From Streptomyces griseosporeus (lineage in GTDB: Bacteria; Actinomycetota; Actinomycetes; Streptomycetales; Streptomycetaceae): a DNA stretch of 64,000 nt. Below are positions 16,575 to 24,997 of the stretch, piece after piece (position 1 is the first letter of the stretch; the number at the start of each line of letters is the position of its first letter). A model generated the notes under the pieces. The model saw only the letters and a program-made list of their open reading frames with translations, did not search any database and was not told the DNA's origin. A program made the position numbers and the translations under genes. The stretch spans positions 672,939 through 736,938 of the forward strand of contig NZ_BNBR01000005.1 of assembly GCF_014656055.1 (NCBI RefSeq). The letters are read 5' to 3'.

Positions 16575-17066
16575 TCAGTGGCCGCCCTGCTCCTTGAAGC
16601 GCTTGTACGACCGCTCGATCTCGGCCTCGGCGTCGGTACGGCCCACCCAGTTGGCGCCCTCGACGGACTTGCCGGGCTCCAGGTCCTTGTACACCTCGAA
16701 GAAGTGCTGGATCTCCAGGCGGTCGAACTCGGAGACGTGGTGGATGTCGCGCAGGTGCTCCACGCGCGGGTCCGTCGCCGGGACGCACAGCAGCTTGTCG
16801 TCGCCGCCCGCCTCGTCGGTCATGCGGAACATGCCGATCGCGCGGCAGCGGATCAGACAGCCCGGGAAGGTGGGCTCGTCCAGAATGACCAGCGCGTCGA
16901 GCGGGTCGCCGTCCTCGCCGAGGGTGTTCTCGACGAAGCCGTAGTCGGTCGGGTAGGCGGTCGAGGTGAAGAGTCGACGGTCCAGGCGGATCCGGCCGGT
17001 CTCGTGGTCCACCTCGTACTTGTTCCGCGAACCCTTCGGGATCTCGATCGTGACGTCGAACTCCAC
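16575..17066 (-). CDS. ppa: Inorganic pyrophosphatase
   Basis: The product from GTG 17066 has 163 residues, the normal size of family I actinobacterial enzymes; GGAGGAG lies upstream. Key features are EIPKGSRNKYEVDHETG, the YPTDYGFVENTLGEDGDPLDALV block with the metal-binding Asp residues (DGDPLD), and KDLEPGK. It hydrolyses PPi to 2 Pi in the cytoplasm and drives biosynthetic reactions forward. It is divergent from the dacB-like gene. Two in-frame ATGs upstream (17081, 17090) would add residues before the conserved VEFDVTIEIPKG start. Confidence 0.96.
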   Translation of the reverse strand: MEFDVTIEIPKGSRNKYEVDHETGRIRLDRRLFTSTAYPTDYGFVENTLGEDGDPLDALVILDEPTFPGCLIRCRAIGMFRMTDEAGGDDKLLCVPATDPRVEHLRDIHHVSEFDRLEIQHFFEVYKDLEPGKSVEGANWVGRTDAEAEIERSYKRFKEQGGH

Positions 17067-17151
17067 CGGTGGCTCCTCCATGATCAGCACATACTTCGGG
17101 TGATTAAGTGTCCCTCACGCAGGTGTGTGATCGCGAAAGGGGCTGGTGGTC

Positions 17152-18759
17152 GTGCCAGAACTGAGGCCTTGGCGGGTCGCGGGACCGCACGTGGCGCGGG
17201 TCGCCGCCGCCGTACGACCGCGTCTCGCACGAGCCGCGACGGTGGCCCGGCCGCGGGTCACACGGCTCGCGCAGGCCGCGAAACCGCAGCTCAGGCGGGT
17301 GACGCGGCCGAACACCATCAAGACCTGGCAGTACACCGCGGGCGCCGCCACCGCCGGTCTGGCACTGGCCGCCGGTGTGGTGTCCGCCGCGGGTCCCTGG
17401 GACGCCACGGGTCAGCGTACGGCCGAGCGGGAGTGGGCCGCCGCCCAGCAGCGCACGGGTGGCGCAGATCACGGCCGTACCCCCCGTACGAGCGCCGGGG
17501 GACCCCGGCCCGCCCCCAGCGCCCCCACGGTCCTCACCGGCCTCGGCGGCGCCACGACCGCCGTCCAGGCCGGCCCGAAGGCCCCGAACCTGCCCGGCGG
17601 CAAGGCCCTCGCGGGCGTCCTCGGCCCGCTGCTGAAGGACCCCGGCCTCGGCGCCCGCCACACCGCCTCCGTCGTCGACGTCGCCACCGGCCGGCCCCTC
17701 TACGGCGCGGGCGCCGACCAGGCGCTGATCCCCGCCTCCACCACCAAGATCGCCACCGCCGTCGCCGCGCTGTCCGCGCTCGGCGCCGACCACCGCTTCA
17801 CCACCCGCGCCGCGCTGGAACCCGACACCCGGGAACTCGTCCTGGTCGGCGGCGGCGACCCCACCCTGACCGCCCGCCCGAACGCCGGCGGCTGGGCCGG
17901 CCTGCGCGCCCTGGCCGCGGACACGGCCGCCGCACTGCACAAGCGGGGCATGCGCCAGGTGACGCTGTCGTACGACACGACACTCTTCACCGGACCGCAG
18001 GTTCACCCCATCGGGGTCAACCCCAACCTCGCCCCCGTCACCGCCCTCACGGCCGACGAGGGCCGCACCGACGGCTCCAGCAGCGGACCGGCACCCCGGG
18101 TCGCCGACCCGGCGGCCGACGCCACCCGCAAGTTCGCCGACTTCCTGGCGCAGCACGGCATCAAGACCACCGCGCCCGGCCCCTCCAAGGCCACCGGCCG
18201 CGCCCAGACCCTGGCGACCGTCTCCTCGCCGCCGCTCTCCGCCCTCGTCGAGCGCATGCTCACCAACAGCGACAACGACATCGCCGAGGTCCTGGCCCGC
18301 CAGACCGCCGTGGCGACCGGGCAGCGCGCCGACTTCACCGGCGGCGGCCGCGCCGTCGAGGCCCAGCTGAAGAAACTGGGCCTCCCGCTGGCCGGCGCCG
18401 CCTTCCACGACGGCAGCGGCCTCGACCGCGCCGACCGGCTCACCGCCGGCCTGCTCACCGCACTGCTCGCCAAGTCCGGCGACCCCGCCCGCCCCGAACT
18501 CCGCCCGGTCCTCACCGGCCTGCCCGTGGCCGGCTTCACCGGCACGCTGAGCAGCCGCTACACCGACGGCGCGGCCGGCGTCGTACGCGCCAAGACCGGC
18601 ACCCTGACCGGCGTCAACACCCTGGCCGGCACGGTCGTCGACCAGGACGGCCGCCTCCTGGCCTTCGCCTTCCTCTCCTCGGAGACGACGGACCCGGCGG
18701 CGGCCCAGAAGGCCCTGGACAAGGCGGCGACGACCTTGGCGAGCTGCGGCTGCCGGTGA
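17152..18759 (+). CDS. dacB: D-alanyl-D-alanine carboxypeptidase/endopeptidase (PBP4 type)
   Basis: The protein has 535 residues from GTG 17152, nine bases after AAAGGGG; GTG 17146 (two codons longer) is also possible. A basic cytoplasmic segment precedes one membrane helix (about 62-85, TAGAATAGLALAAGVVSAA). The penicillin-binding catalytic triad motifs are present: SxxK in ASTTKIATA (near 190), SxN in TNSDNDIAEVLAR (near 368), and KTG in RAKTGTLTGVNT (near 480). This peptidase family S13 enzyme trims or cleaves peptidoglycan cross-links outside the membrane. ppa is divergent, and tilS-hpt-ftsH follow, the usual streptomycete order. Confidence 0.93.
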   Translation: MPELRPWRVAGPHVARVAAAVRPRLARAATVARPRVTRLAQAAKPQLRRVTRPNTIKTWQYTAGAATAGLALAAGVVSAAGPWDATGQRTAEREWAAAQQRTGGADHGRTPRTSAGGPRPAPSAPTVLTGLGGATTAVQAGPKAPNLPGGKALAGVLGPLLKDPGLGARHTASVVDVATGRPLYGAGADQALIPASTTKIATAVAALSALGADHRFTTRAALEPDTRELVLVGGGDPTLTARPNAGGWAGLRALAADTAAALHKRGMRQVTLSYDTTLFTGPQVHPIGVNPNLAPVTALTADEGRTDGSSSGPAPRVADPAADATRKFADFLAQHGIKTTAPGPSKATGRAQTLATVSSPPLSALVERMLTNSDNDIAEVLARQTAVATGQRADFTGGGRAVEAQLKKLGLPLAGAAFHDGSGLDRADRLTAGLLTALLAKSGDPARPELRPVLTGLPVAGFTGTLSSRYTDGAAGVVRAKTGTLTGVNTLAGTVVDQDGRLLAFAFLSSETTDPAAAQKALDKAATTLASCGCR

Positions 18760-18811
18760 GCCCGGCCGGCCGGCAACGCCGGGTGCGCGGCGGCATGTCG
18801 CGGCCGCCGCA

Positions 18812-18834
18812 GGCCGGGGGCCGCCGCCCCGGCC
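18812..18834 (+). terminator. GC hairpin after dacB
   Basis: ggccgggg (18812-18819) pairs with ccccggcc (18827-18834) around a 7-nt loop, about 50 bp past the dacB stop. Confidence 0.4.
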
Positions 18835-18930
18835 CCCGCGCCGGTCCACCGCCCCTCCACCGAACAGCTGAGCCACCCCCACGCCCCCGCAGCCCTGCCC
18901 CCGAGGCCGGTGCTCACGTACGGTTGACGC

Positions 18931-20055
18931 ATGACGAGCATCGGTGGAGCCGAGATGGTCGACTGGAATCTCGCGGTGGCGACCGCGACCCGGCTCGTGC
19001 GGCCGGGCCCCGAGGTGAGCCGCGACGAGGCCCGGGCCGTCGTCGCGGAACTGCGCCGGCACGCGAAAGCCTCGGAGGAGCACGTCCGGGGCTTCACTCG
19101 TATGGGCACCGACATCGAACACGACACCCCGGTCCTCGTCGTCGACCGCCCCGGCTGGGTGCGGGCGAACGTCGCCGGCTTCCGGGAACTCCTCAAGCCC
19201 CTCCTGGAGAAGATGCAGGAGCGCCGCGGCAACAGCCCCGGCGGCGCGATGCTCGGCGCCGTCGGCGGCAAGGTGACCGGCGTCGAACTCGGCATGCTGC
19301 TGTCGTTCCTGGCCTCCCGCGTCCTCGGCCAGTACGAGACGTTCGCCCCCGACACCCGCGACCTGCCCGCCGGCGAGAACGGCGGCGGCCGGCTGCTGCT
19401 CGTCGCCCCCAACATCGTGCACGTCGAGCGCGAACTCGACGTACAGCCCCACGACTTCCGCCTGTGGGTGTGCCTGCACGAGGAGACCCACCGCACCCAG
19501 TTCTCCGCGGTGCCCTGGCTCCGCGACCACCTCGAGGGCGAGATCCAGTCATTCCTCGCGGAGACCGACGTCGACCCGATGACCGTGCTGGAACGCATCC
19601 GCGAGGCCGCCCAGTCGCTGGCCGGCGGCCGTCCCGAGGGCGAGGAGGACGACGGCGGCCGCTCCCTGGTCGAGCTGGTGCAGACGCCCGCCCAGCGCGA
19701 GATCCTCGGCCGCCTCACCGCCGTGATGTCCCTCCTGGAGGGCCACGCCGACTTCGTCATGGACGGCGTCGGCCCCGAGGTCGTACCGACCGTCGCCGAG
19801 ATCCGCGAGAAGTTCCAGCAGCGCCGCGCCAAGGGTGCCTCCCGACTCGACCTCGCCCTGCGCAAGCTGCTCGGCCTGGACGCCAAACTGAGGCAGTACC
19901 GCGACGGCGAACGCTTCGTGCGGGCCGTCGTCGACGAGGTCGGCATGGACGGCTTCAACCGCGTGTGGACCTCGCCCAACACCCTCCCCACCAAGGCGGA
20001 GATCGCCAAACCGGCGGACTGGGTCGCACGGGTGCACCGCAAGCCGGAGGCGTGA
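18931..20055 (+). CDS. DUF2342 zinc-dependent metalloprotease-like protein (zincin)
   Basis: The protein has 374 residues. The actinobacterial DUF2342/zincin-like pattern includes an HExxH-type motif, LHEETHRTQF (near 180), and a downstream region LLEGHADFVMDGVG with candidate third metal ligands. It has no signal peptide, so it should be cytoplasmic. It is sometimes annotated as a coenzyme F420 biosynthesis-associated protein, but the basis for that is weak. TACGGT at 18919-18924 lies 6 nt before ATG, predicting a leaderless mRNA. It lies directly upstream of tilS, an arrangement I recall from other streptomycetes. Confidence 0.88.
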   Translation: MTSIGGAEMVDWNLAVATATRLVRPGPEVSRDEARAVVAELRRHAKASEEHVRGFTRMGTDIEHDTPVLVVDRPGWVRANVAGFRELLKPLLEKMQERRGNSPGGAMLGAVGGKVTGVELGMLLSFLASRVLGQYETFAPDTRDLPAGENGGGRLLLVAPNIVHVERELDVQPHDFRLWVCLHEETHRTQFSAVPWLRDHLEGEIQSFLAETDVDPMTVLERIREAAQSLAGGRPEGEEDDGGRSLVELVQTPAQREILGRLTAVMSLLEGHADFVMDGVGPEVVPTVAEIREKFQQRRAKGASRLDLALRKLLGLDAKLRQYRDGERFVRAVVDEVGMDGFNRVWTSPNTLPTKAEIAKPADWVARVHRKPEA

Positions 20056-20247
20056 ACCGCCGGGCCACGGTCGTGAAACACATTCGGCCGACGGCAGGCG
20101 AACGCCCCTCCAATCACCCGTCCGAGGGACCGTGAGCCGTGGACAGGCGTGCAATGCTCAGGGAACCGCCCGTTTCTGTCACCATCTACACACTCTGAGT
20201 GACCGACACGGGCTCACCCCCCGAAAACTTCATGAAGGGAACCGGAC

Positions 20248-21327
20248 ATGGGTCCCCATCCTGCGGTCGCGGCGATACGCCTGGCGGTCCGCCGCGTCCT
20301 CCACGACCTCCTCACCGAACACAGCACCGAGCGCCACCGGGACCGGGGCAGCGCCCCCGGCAGCGCCCAGACCTCCCCCGAGCCGCCCCGCACAGCGCCG
20401 CACACGCCCCCGCAGCCGCCGCTCGTCCTCGTGGCCTGCTCCGGCGGCGCCGACTCCATGGCGCTCGCCTCCGCCCTCGCCTTCGAAGCCCCCCGGCTCG
20501 GCATCCGGGCCGGCGGCGTCACCGTCGACCACGGACTCCAGCCCGGCTCCGACACCCGCGCTGCGGAAGTCGTCCTGCGCCTGCGCGAACTCGGCCTCGA
20601 CCCCGTCGAGTCCGCCGCCGTCACCGTCGGCCGCGACGGCGGCCCCGAGGCCGCCGCCCGGGACGCCCGCTACGCCGCCCTCGACGCCGCCGCCGAACGC
20701 CTCGGCGCCACCGCGATCCTGCTCGGACACACCCGCGACGACCAGGCCGAGACCGTCCTCCTCGGCCTCGCGCGAGGTTCCGGCACGCGCTCCCTGTCCG
20801 GAATGGCCGCGGTCTCGGGGGCCGGCGGCCGTTACCGGCGCCCCTTCCTCGAACTCGACCGGCAGACCGCCCGCAAGGCCTGCATGGTCCAGTCCCTGCC
20901 CGTCTGGGACGACCCGCACAACAGCGACCCCGCCTACACCCGCTCCCGGCTGCGCCACGAAGGCCTGCCCGCCCTGGAGAAATGCCTCGGCAAGGGCGTC
21001 GTCGAGGCCCTCGCCCGCACGGCCCAGCTCTCCCGCGACGACGCCGACGCCCTCGACGCCTGGGCCGGCCAGGCCGAGGCCACCGTCCGCGACGCCGCCG
21101 GCCTGCTCGAGTGCGCCAAGCTCTACGCCCTGCCGCCCGCCGTACGGCGCCGGATCCTGCGCCGCGCCGCCATCGAGGCCGGCGCCCCGGCCGGCTCCCT
21201 CTTCGCCCGGCACATCGAAGAGGTCGACCGGCTGATCACCGGCTGGCGCGGCCAGAAGGCCATCAATCTGCCCGGCAAAGTCGTCGCCCAGCGGCAGGGT
21301 GGCAGACTGGTGATTCGGCAAGGCTGA
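20248..21327 (+). CDS. tilS: tRNA(Ile)-lysidine synthetase
   Basis: The enzyme has 359 residues. The PP-loop ATP pyrophosphatase motif SGGADSMALA lies near 72, after a Pro-rich insertion (about 30-60). Further motifs are TVDHGLQPGS, GHTRDDQAETVLLGLARGSG and the NSDPAYTRSRLRHEGLP region. It converts C34 of the CAU-anticodon tRNA-Ile to lysidine, so AUA is read as isoleucine; the gene is normally essential. It precedes hpt by 76 bp, a conserved pairing in Gram-positive bacteria. Confidence 0.95.
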   Translation: MGPHPAVAAIRLAVRRVLHDLLTEHSTERHRDRGSAPGSAQTSPEPPRTAPHTPPQPPLVLVACSGGADSMALASALAFEAPRLGIRAGGVTVDHGLQPGSDTRAAEVVLRLRELGLDPVESAAVTVGRDGGPEAAARDARYAALDAAAERLGATAILLGHTRDDQAETVLLGLARGSGTRSLSGMAAVSGAGGRYRRPFLELDRQTARKACMVQSLPVWDDPHNSDPAYTRSRLRHEGLPALEKCLGKGVVEALARTAQLSRDDADALDAWAGQAEATVRDAAGLLECAKLYALPPAVRRRILRRAAIEAGAPAGSLFARHIEEVDRLITGWRGQKAINLPGKVVAQRQGGRLVIRQG

Positions 21328-21403
21328 ATCCGGAGCTCCCACCGGCCGCCCACTACGGGCACCGGAGGTCCGGGCAGGCCGGTGGGACGACCGACCGAAA
21401 GTG

Positions 21404-21964
21404 ATGCGGGTGGACGCGAAAGACATGGGTGCCGACCTCAAGCAGGTACTCATCACCAAGGAAGAGATCGACGCGAAGCTGGCCGAGCTGGCCGCGAAGA
21501 TCGACGCGGAGTACGCGGGCAAGGACCTGCTCATCGTCGGCGTCCTCAAGGGCGCGGTGATGGTCATGGCCGACCTCGCCCGGGCGCTGTCCACCGCCGT
21601 CACCATGGACTGGATGGCCGTGTCCTCCTACGGCGCGGGCACCCAGTCCTCCGGCGTCGTGCGGATCCTCAAGGACCTCGACACCGACATCAAGGGCAAG
21701 CACGTCCTGATCGTCGAGGACATCATCGACTCCGGCCTGACCCTGTCCTGGCTGATCAACAACCTCGGCTCGCGCGAGCCCGCCTCGCTGAAGGTGTGCA
21801 CGCTGCTGCGCAAGCCGGACGCCGCCAAGGTCGCCATCGACGTCGAATGGGTCGGCTTCGACATCCCGAACGAGTTCGTCGTCGGCTACGGCCTGGACTA
21901 CGCCGAGAAGTACCGCAACCTCCCGTTCGTCGGTACGCTCGCGCCCCACGTCTACGGCGGCTGA
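21404..21964 (+). CDS. hpt: Hypoxanthine phosphoribosyltransferase
   Basis: From ATG 21404 the product has 186 residues; GTG 21401 adds one residue. The PRPP-binding motif VLIVEDIIDSGLTLSW, the flexible-loop region (SSYGAGTQSSG) and VEWVGFDIPNEFVVGYGLDYAEKYRNLP are all typical. It salvages hypoxanthine and guanine to IMP and GMP. The order tilS-hpt-ftsH is conserved across Gram-positive bacteria. No strong RBS is visible at either start. Confidence 0.95.
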   Translation: MRVDAKDMGADLKQVLITKEEIDAKLAELAAKIDAEYAGKDLLIVGVLKGAVMVMADLARALSTAVTMDWMAVSSYGAGTQSSGVVRILKDLDTDIKGKHVLIVEDIIDSGLTLSWLINNLGSREPASLKVCTLLRKPDAAKVAIDVEWVGFDIPNEFVVGYGLDYAEKYRNLPFVGTLAPHVYGG

Positions 21965-21987
21965 CACCGTGATGTAGGCCGGTGTGC

Positions 21988-22010
21988 GGCGGTCGGGAAC
22001 CCCGGCCGCC
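21988..22010 (+). terminator. Hairpin after hpt
   Basis: ggcggtcggg (21988-21997) pairs with cccggccgcc (22001-22010), with one G-U pair and a 3-nt loop. It lies 24 bp beyond the hpt stop. It overlaps a candidate sigma-R -35 element, so the two readings compete. Confidence 0.45.
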
Positions 22011-22021
22011 CGTGCACCGTT
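21995..22021 (+). promoter_or_regulatory. Candidate sigma-R-type promoter for ftsH
   Basis: GGGAAC (21995-22000), 18 bp, then GTT (22019-22021) resembles the sigma-R consensus GGAAT-N18-GTT with one mismatch. It lies 128 bp before the ftsH start. The -35 overlaps the hpt hairpin, which lowers confidence. Confidence 0.35.
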
Positions 22022-22148
22022 GGAGCATGCAGACGGGAATGCCAGCCCTACCGTGCGGCTTCGGGCCACAATGCTGGGGTACCGTCAGAAGAACTGTCTT
22101 ATCAAACTCACTATGGCAGGAGGGACGGGGCGGCACCGCTCCGTGTGG

Positions 22149-24185
22149 ATGGACGTGAAGCGATACTTCCGTGGGCCGGTCATGTGGATCGTGCTGGCCG
22201 TCCTTGCCGTGGTCGTGTTGATGCAGGTCGTCGGCTCGTCCGGCGGCTACAAGACGGTGGACACGGGTCAGGTTGTCCAGGCGATCAACCAGAACAAGGT
22301 CGAGTCGGCCAAGCTCACCACCGGCGACGAGCAGACCATCAAGGTCACCCTCAAGGACGGCTACAAGGTCAAGGGCAGCTCGAAGATCCAGGCGAGCTAC
22401 ATCGGCGACCAGGGCGTGTCCGTCGCCAGCACGCTGCAGAACAAGTTCGAGCAGAAGCAGATCCCGGACGGCTACACGGTCTCGCCGTCCAAGCAGAACC
22501 CGTTCGTCGGGATCCTGCTCTCCCTGCTCCCCTTCGTCCTCATCGTCGTCGTGTTCCTGTTCCTGATGAATCAGATGCAGGGCGGCGGCTCCCGGGTGAT
22601 GAACTTCGGCAAGTCGAAGGCCAAGCTCATCACCAAGGACACCCCCAAGACGACCTTCTCGGACGTCGCGGGCTGCGACGAGGCCGTCGAGGAACTCCAG
22701 GAGATCAAGGAGTTCCTCCAGGAACCGGCGAAGTTCCAGGCCGTCGGCGCCAAGATCCCCAAGGGCGTGCTGCTCTACGGCCGCCCCGGTACCGGCAAGA
22801 CCCTGCTCGCGCGCGCCGTCGCCGGCGAGGCGGGCGTCCCCTTCTACTCGATCTCCGGCTCCGACTTCGTCGAGATGTTCGTCGGCGTCGGTGCCTCCCG
22901 GGTGCGTGACCTCTTCGAGCAGGCCAAGGCGAACGCCCCGGCGATCGTCTTCGTCGACGAGATCGACGCGGTCGGCCGCCACCGCGGCGCCGGCCTCGGC
23001 GGCGGTCACGACGAGCGCGAGCAGACCCTGAACCAGCTGCTCGTCGAGATGGACGGCTTCGACGTCAAGGGCGGCGTGATCCTCATCGCCGCGACCAACC
23101 GGCCCGACATCCTCGACCCGGCGCTGCTGCGCCCGGGCCGCTTCGACCGGCAGATCGCGGTCGACCCGCCGGACCTCCAGGGCCGCCTGGAGATCCTCAA
23201 GGTCCACCAGAAGGGCAAGCCGGTCGCGCCCGACGTCGACCTCAACGCCGTCGCGCGCCGCACCCCCGGCATGACCGGTGCCGATCTGGCGAACGTGCTG
23301 AACGAGGCCGCCCTGCTGACGGCCCGCAGCAACCAGAAGCTGATCGACAACAAGATGCTGGACGAGGCGATCGACCGCGTCGTGGCCGGACCGCAGAAGC
23401 GGACCCGGATCATGTCGGACAAGGAAAAGAAGATCACCGCGTACCACGAGGGCGGTCACGCCCTGGTCGCGGCGGCCTCCCCGAACTCCGACCCGGTGCA
23501 CAAGATCACCATCCTGTCCCGCGGCCGGGCCCTCGGCTACACGATGGTCCTGCCCGACGAGGACAAGTACTCCACCACCCGCAACGAGATGCTCGACCAG
23601 CTCGCCTACATGCTGGGCGGCCGTGCGGCGGAGGAACTGGTCTTCCACGACCCGACCACCGGCGCCGCCAACGACATCGAGAAGGCCACCAACGTGGCCC
23701 GCGCGATGGTCACCCAGTACGGCATGACCGAGCGCCTCGGCGCCATCAAGTTCGGCGGCGACAACAGCGAGCCCTTCCTCGGCCGTGAGATGGCTCACCA
23801 GCGCGACTACTCCGAGGAGGTCGCCGCGCTGGTGGACGAGGAGGTCAAGAAGCTGATCGAGAACGCGCACAACGAGGCCTGGGAGATCCTGGTCGAGAAC
23901 CGCGACGTCCTCGACAACCTCGTCCTGGCCCTCCTGGAGAAGGAGACCCTGGGCAAGGAGGAGATCGCCGAGATCTTCGCCCCGATCGTCAAGCGCCCGC
24001 CGCGGCCCGCGTGGACCGGCTCCTCGCGGCGCACCCCGTCCACCCGTCCGCCGGTGCTCTCCCCCAAGGAGCTCGCCCTGACGAACGGCGCCAACGGCGC
24101 GACCGCGGCGATCAGCACCGCCAAGTCCACGGCGACGGAGTCGGCCCCGGCCGAGCCGGCCACCGAGGACCGCACGGACACCTGA
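22149..24185 (+). CDS. ftsH: ATP-dependent zinc metalloprotease FtsH
   Basis: From ATG 22149 the product has 678 residues. Order: cytoplasmic start MDVKRYFRGPV, membrane helix 1, an extracytoplasmic domain (about 35-115), membrane helix 2 (VGILLSLLPFVLIVVVFLFL), an AAA+ module (Walker B IVFVDEIDA, arginine-finger region LRPGRFDRQ), and the zinc protease motif HEGGH. It degrades misfolded and regulatory membrane proteins. Walker A reads GRPGTGKT rather than the near-universal GPPGTGKT; the essential G-x4-GKT residues remain. The start is uncertain: AGGAGGG at 22118-22124 is 24 nt away, and in-frame starts at 22113 and 22143 exist. Confidence 0.95.
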   Translation: MDVKRYFRGPVMWIVLAVLAVVVLMQVVGSSGGYKTVDTGQVVQAINQNKVESAKLTTGDEQTIKVTLKDGYKVKGSSKIQASYIGDQGVSVASTLQNKFEQKQIPDGYTVSPSKQNPFVGILLSLLPFVLIVVVFLFLMNQMQGGGSRVMNFGKSKAKLITKDTPKTTFSDVAGCDEAVEELQEIKEFLQEPAKFQAVGAKIPKGVLLYGRPGTGKTLLARAVAGEAGVPFYSISGSDFVEMFVGVGASRVRDLFEQAKANAPAIVFVDEIDAVGRHRGAGLGGGHDEREQTLNQLLVEMDGFDVKGGVILIAATNRPDILDPALLRPGRFDRQIAVDPPDLQGRLEILKVHQKGKPVAPDVDLNAVARRTPGMTGADLANVLNEAALLTARSNQKLIDNKMLDEAIDRVVAGPQKRTRIMSDKEKKITAYHEGGHALVAAASPNSDPVHKITILSRGRALGYTMVLPDEDKYSTTRNEMLDQLAYMLGGRAAEELVFHDPTTGAANDIEKATNVARAMVTQYGMTERLGAIKFGGDNSEPFLGREMAHQRDYSEEVAALVDEEVKKLIENAHNEAWEILVENRDVLDNLVLALLEKETLGKEEIAEIFAPIVKRPPRPAWTGSSRRTPSTRPPVLSPKELALTNGANGATAAISTAKSTATESAPAEPATEDRTDT

Positions 24186-24217
24186 CGCCGCCCCGGTCAC
24201 ACCGGGCCCGGAATGGA

Positions 24218-24255
24218 TGCCGCGCCCCCCTGGTTCTAGCCTGGGGGGCGCGGCA
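24218..24255 (+). terminator. Terminator between ftsH and folE
   Basis: Thirteen-bp perfect arms (24218-24230, 24243-24255) flank a 12-nt loop, starting 33 bp after the ftsH stop codon. There is no T-run. Confidence 0.7.
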
Positions 24256-24321
24256 TCGTCGTATGTCCGCAGTGAGGGCGCGTGACCCCTACGCGCGAAA
24301 GGCACAGGAACGAGGCACCAG

Positions 24322-24927
24322 ATGACCGACCCCGTGACGCTGGACGGCGAAGGCCCCATCGGCGAGTTCGACGAGAAGCGCGCCGAGAACGCCGTACGCG
24401 AACTGCTGATCGCGGTCGGCGAGGACCCGGACCGCGAAGGCCTCCGCGAGACGCCGGCGCGGGTGGCGCGGGCGTACAAGGAGCTCCTGGCCGGGCTGAG
24501 GCAGCAGCCGGAAGAAGTTCTGACGACGACGTTCGACCTCGGCCACGACGAGATGGTCCTGGTCAAGGACATCGAGATCGTCAGTCTGTGCGAGCACCAT
24601 CTCCTGCCCTTCCACGGTGTCGCGCACGTCGGATACATCCCCGCGGAGACCGGCAAGATCACCGGCCTGTCGAAGCTGGCCCGTCTTGTCGAGGTGTTCG
24701 CCCGTCGTCCGCAGGTGCAGGAACGTCTCACCACGCAGGTCGCAGACTCGCTGATGCGCATTCTGGAGGCGCGCGGGGCGATCGTCGTCATCGAGGCGGA
24801 GCACATGTGCATGTCCGTGCGCGGCATCCGCAAGCCTGGCGCCAAGACCACGACGTCGGCGGTGCGTGGCCAGCTCCGGGACTCCACGACCCGTGCCGAG
24901 GCGATGAGCCTGATACTCGCCAAGTGA
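24322..24927 (+). CDS. folE: GTP cyclohydrolase I
   Basis: The enzyme has 201 residues. Motifs are EDPDREGLRETPARVARAYKE, VSLCEHHLLPFHGVAHVGYIP (zinc Cys and active-site His), and IEAEHMCMSVRGIRKPGA (second zinc Cys). It converts GTP to 7,8-dihydroneopterin triphosphate, the first step of folate synthesis. The rest of the pathway (folB, folK, folP) lies about 1-4 kb away on the opposite strand. The protein is complete at both ends, so the intein-like gene that follows has not interrupted it. Confidence 0.96.
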   Translation: MTDPVTLDGEGPIGEFDEKRAENAVRELLIAVGEDPDREGLRETPARVARAYKELLAGLRQQPEEVLTTTFDLGHDEMVLVKDIEIVSLCEHHLLPFHGVAHVGYIPAETGKITGLSKLARLVEVFARRPQVQERLTTQVADSLMRILEARGAIVVIEAEHMCMSVRGIRKPGAKTTTSAVRGQLRDSTTRAEAMSLILAK

Positions 24928-24997
24928 CCTGATTGTCAGTGGCGCCCGATACCGTCCTCGATCGGTGGATCATTCGCTGGTCGAGGGGGATCGCGCG

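Noticed and set aside
16578..20135. 1185-residue plus-strand frame across ppa, dacB and the zincin gene
   Set aside because: Arg/Pro/Gly-rich shadow with no domain; the genes in other frames are unambiguous.
24928..24997. folE interrupted by an intein
   Set aside because: FolE is full-length with an intact C-terminus, and the intein-like gene has its own start and RBS, so it is a separate gene rather than an in-frame insertion.
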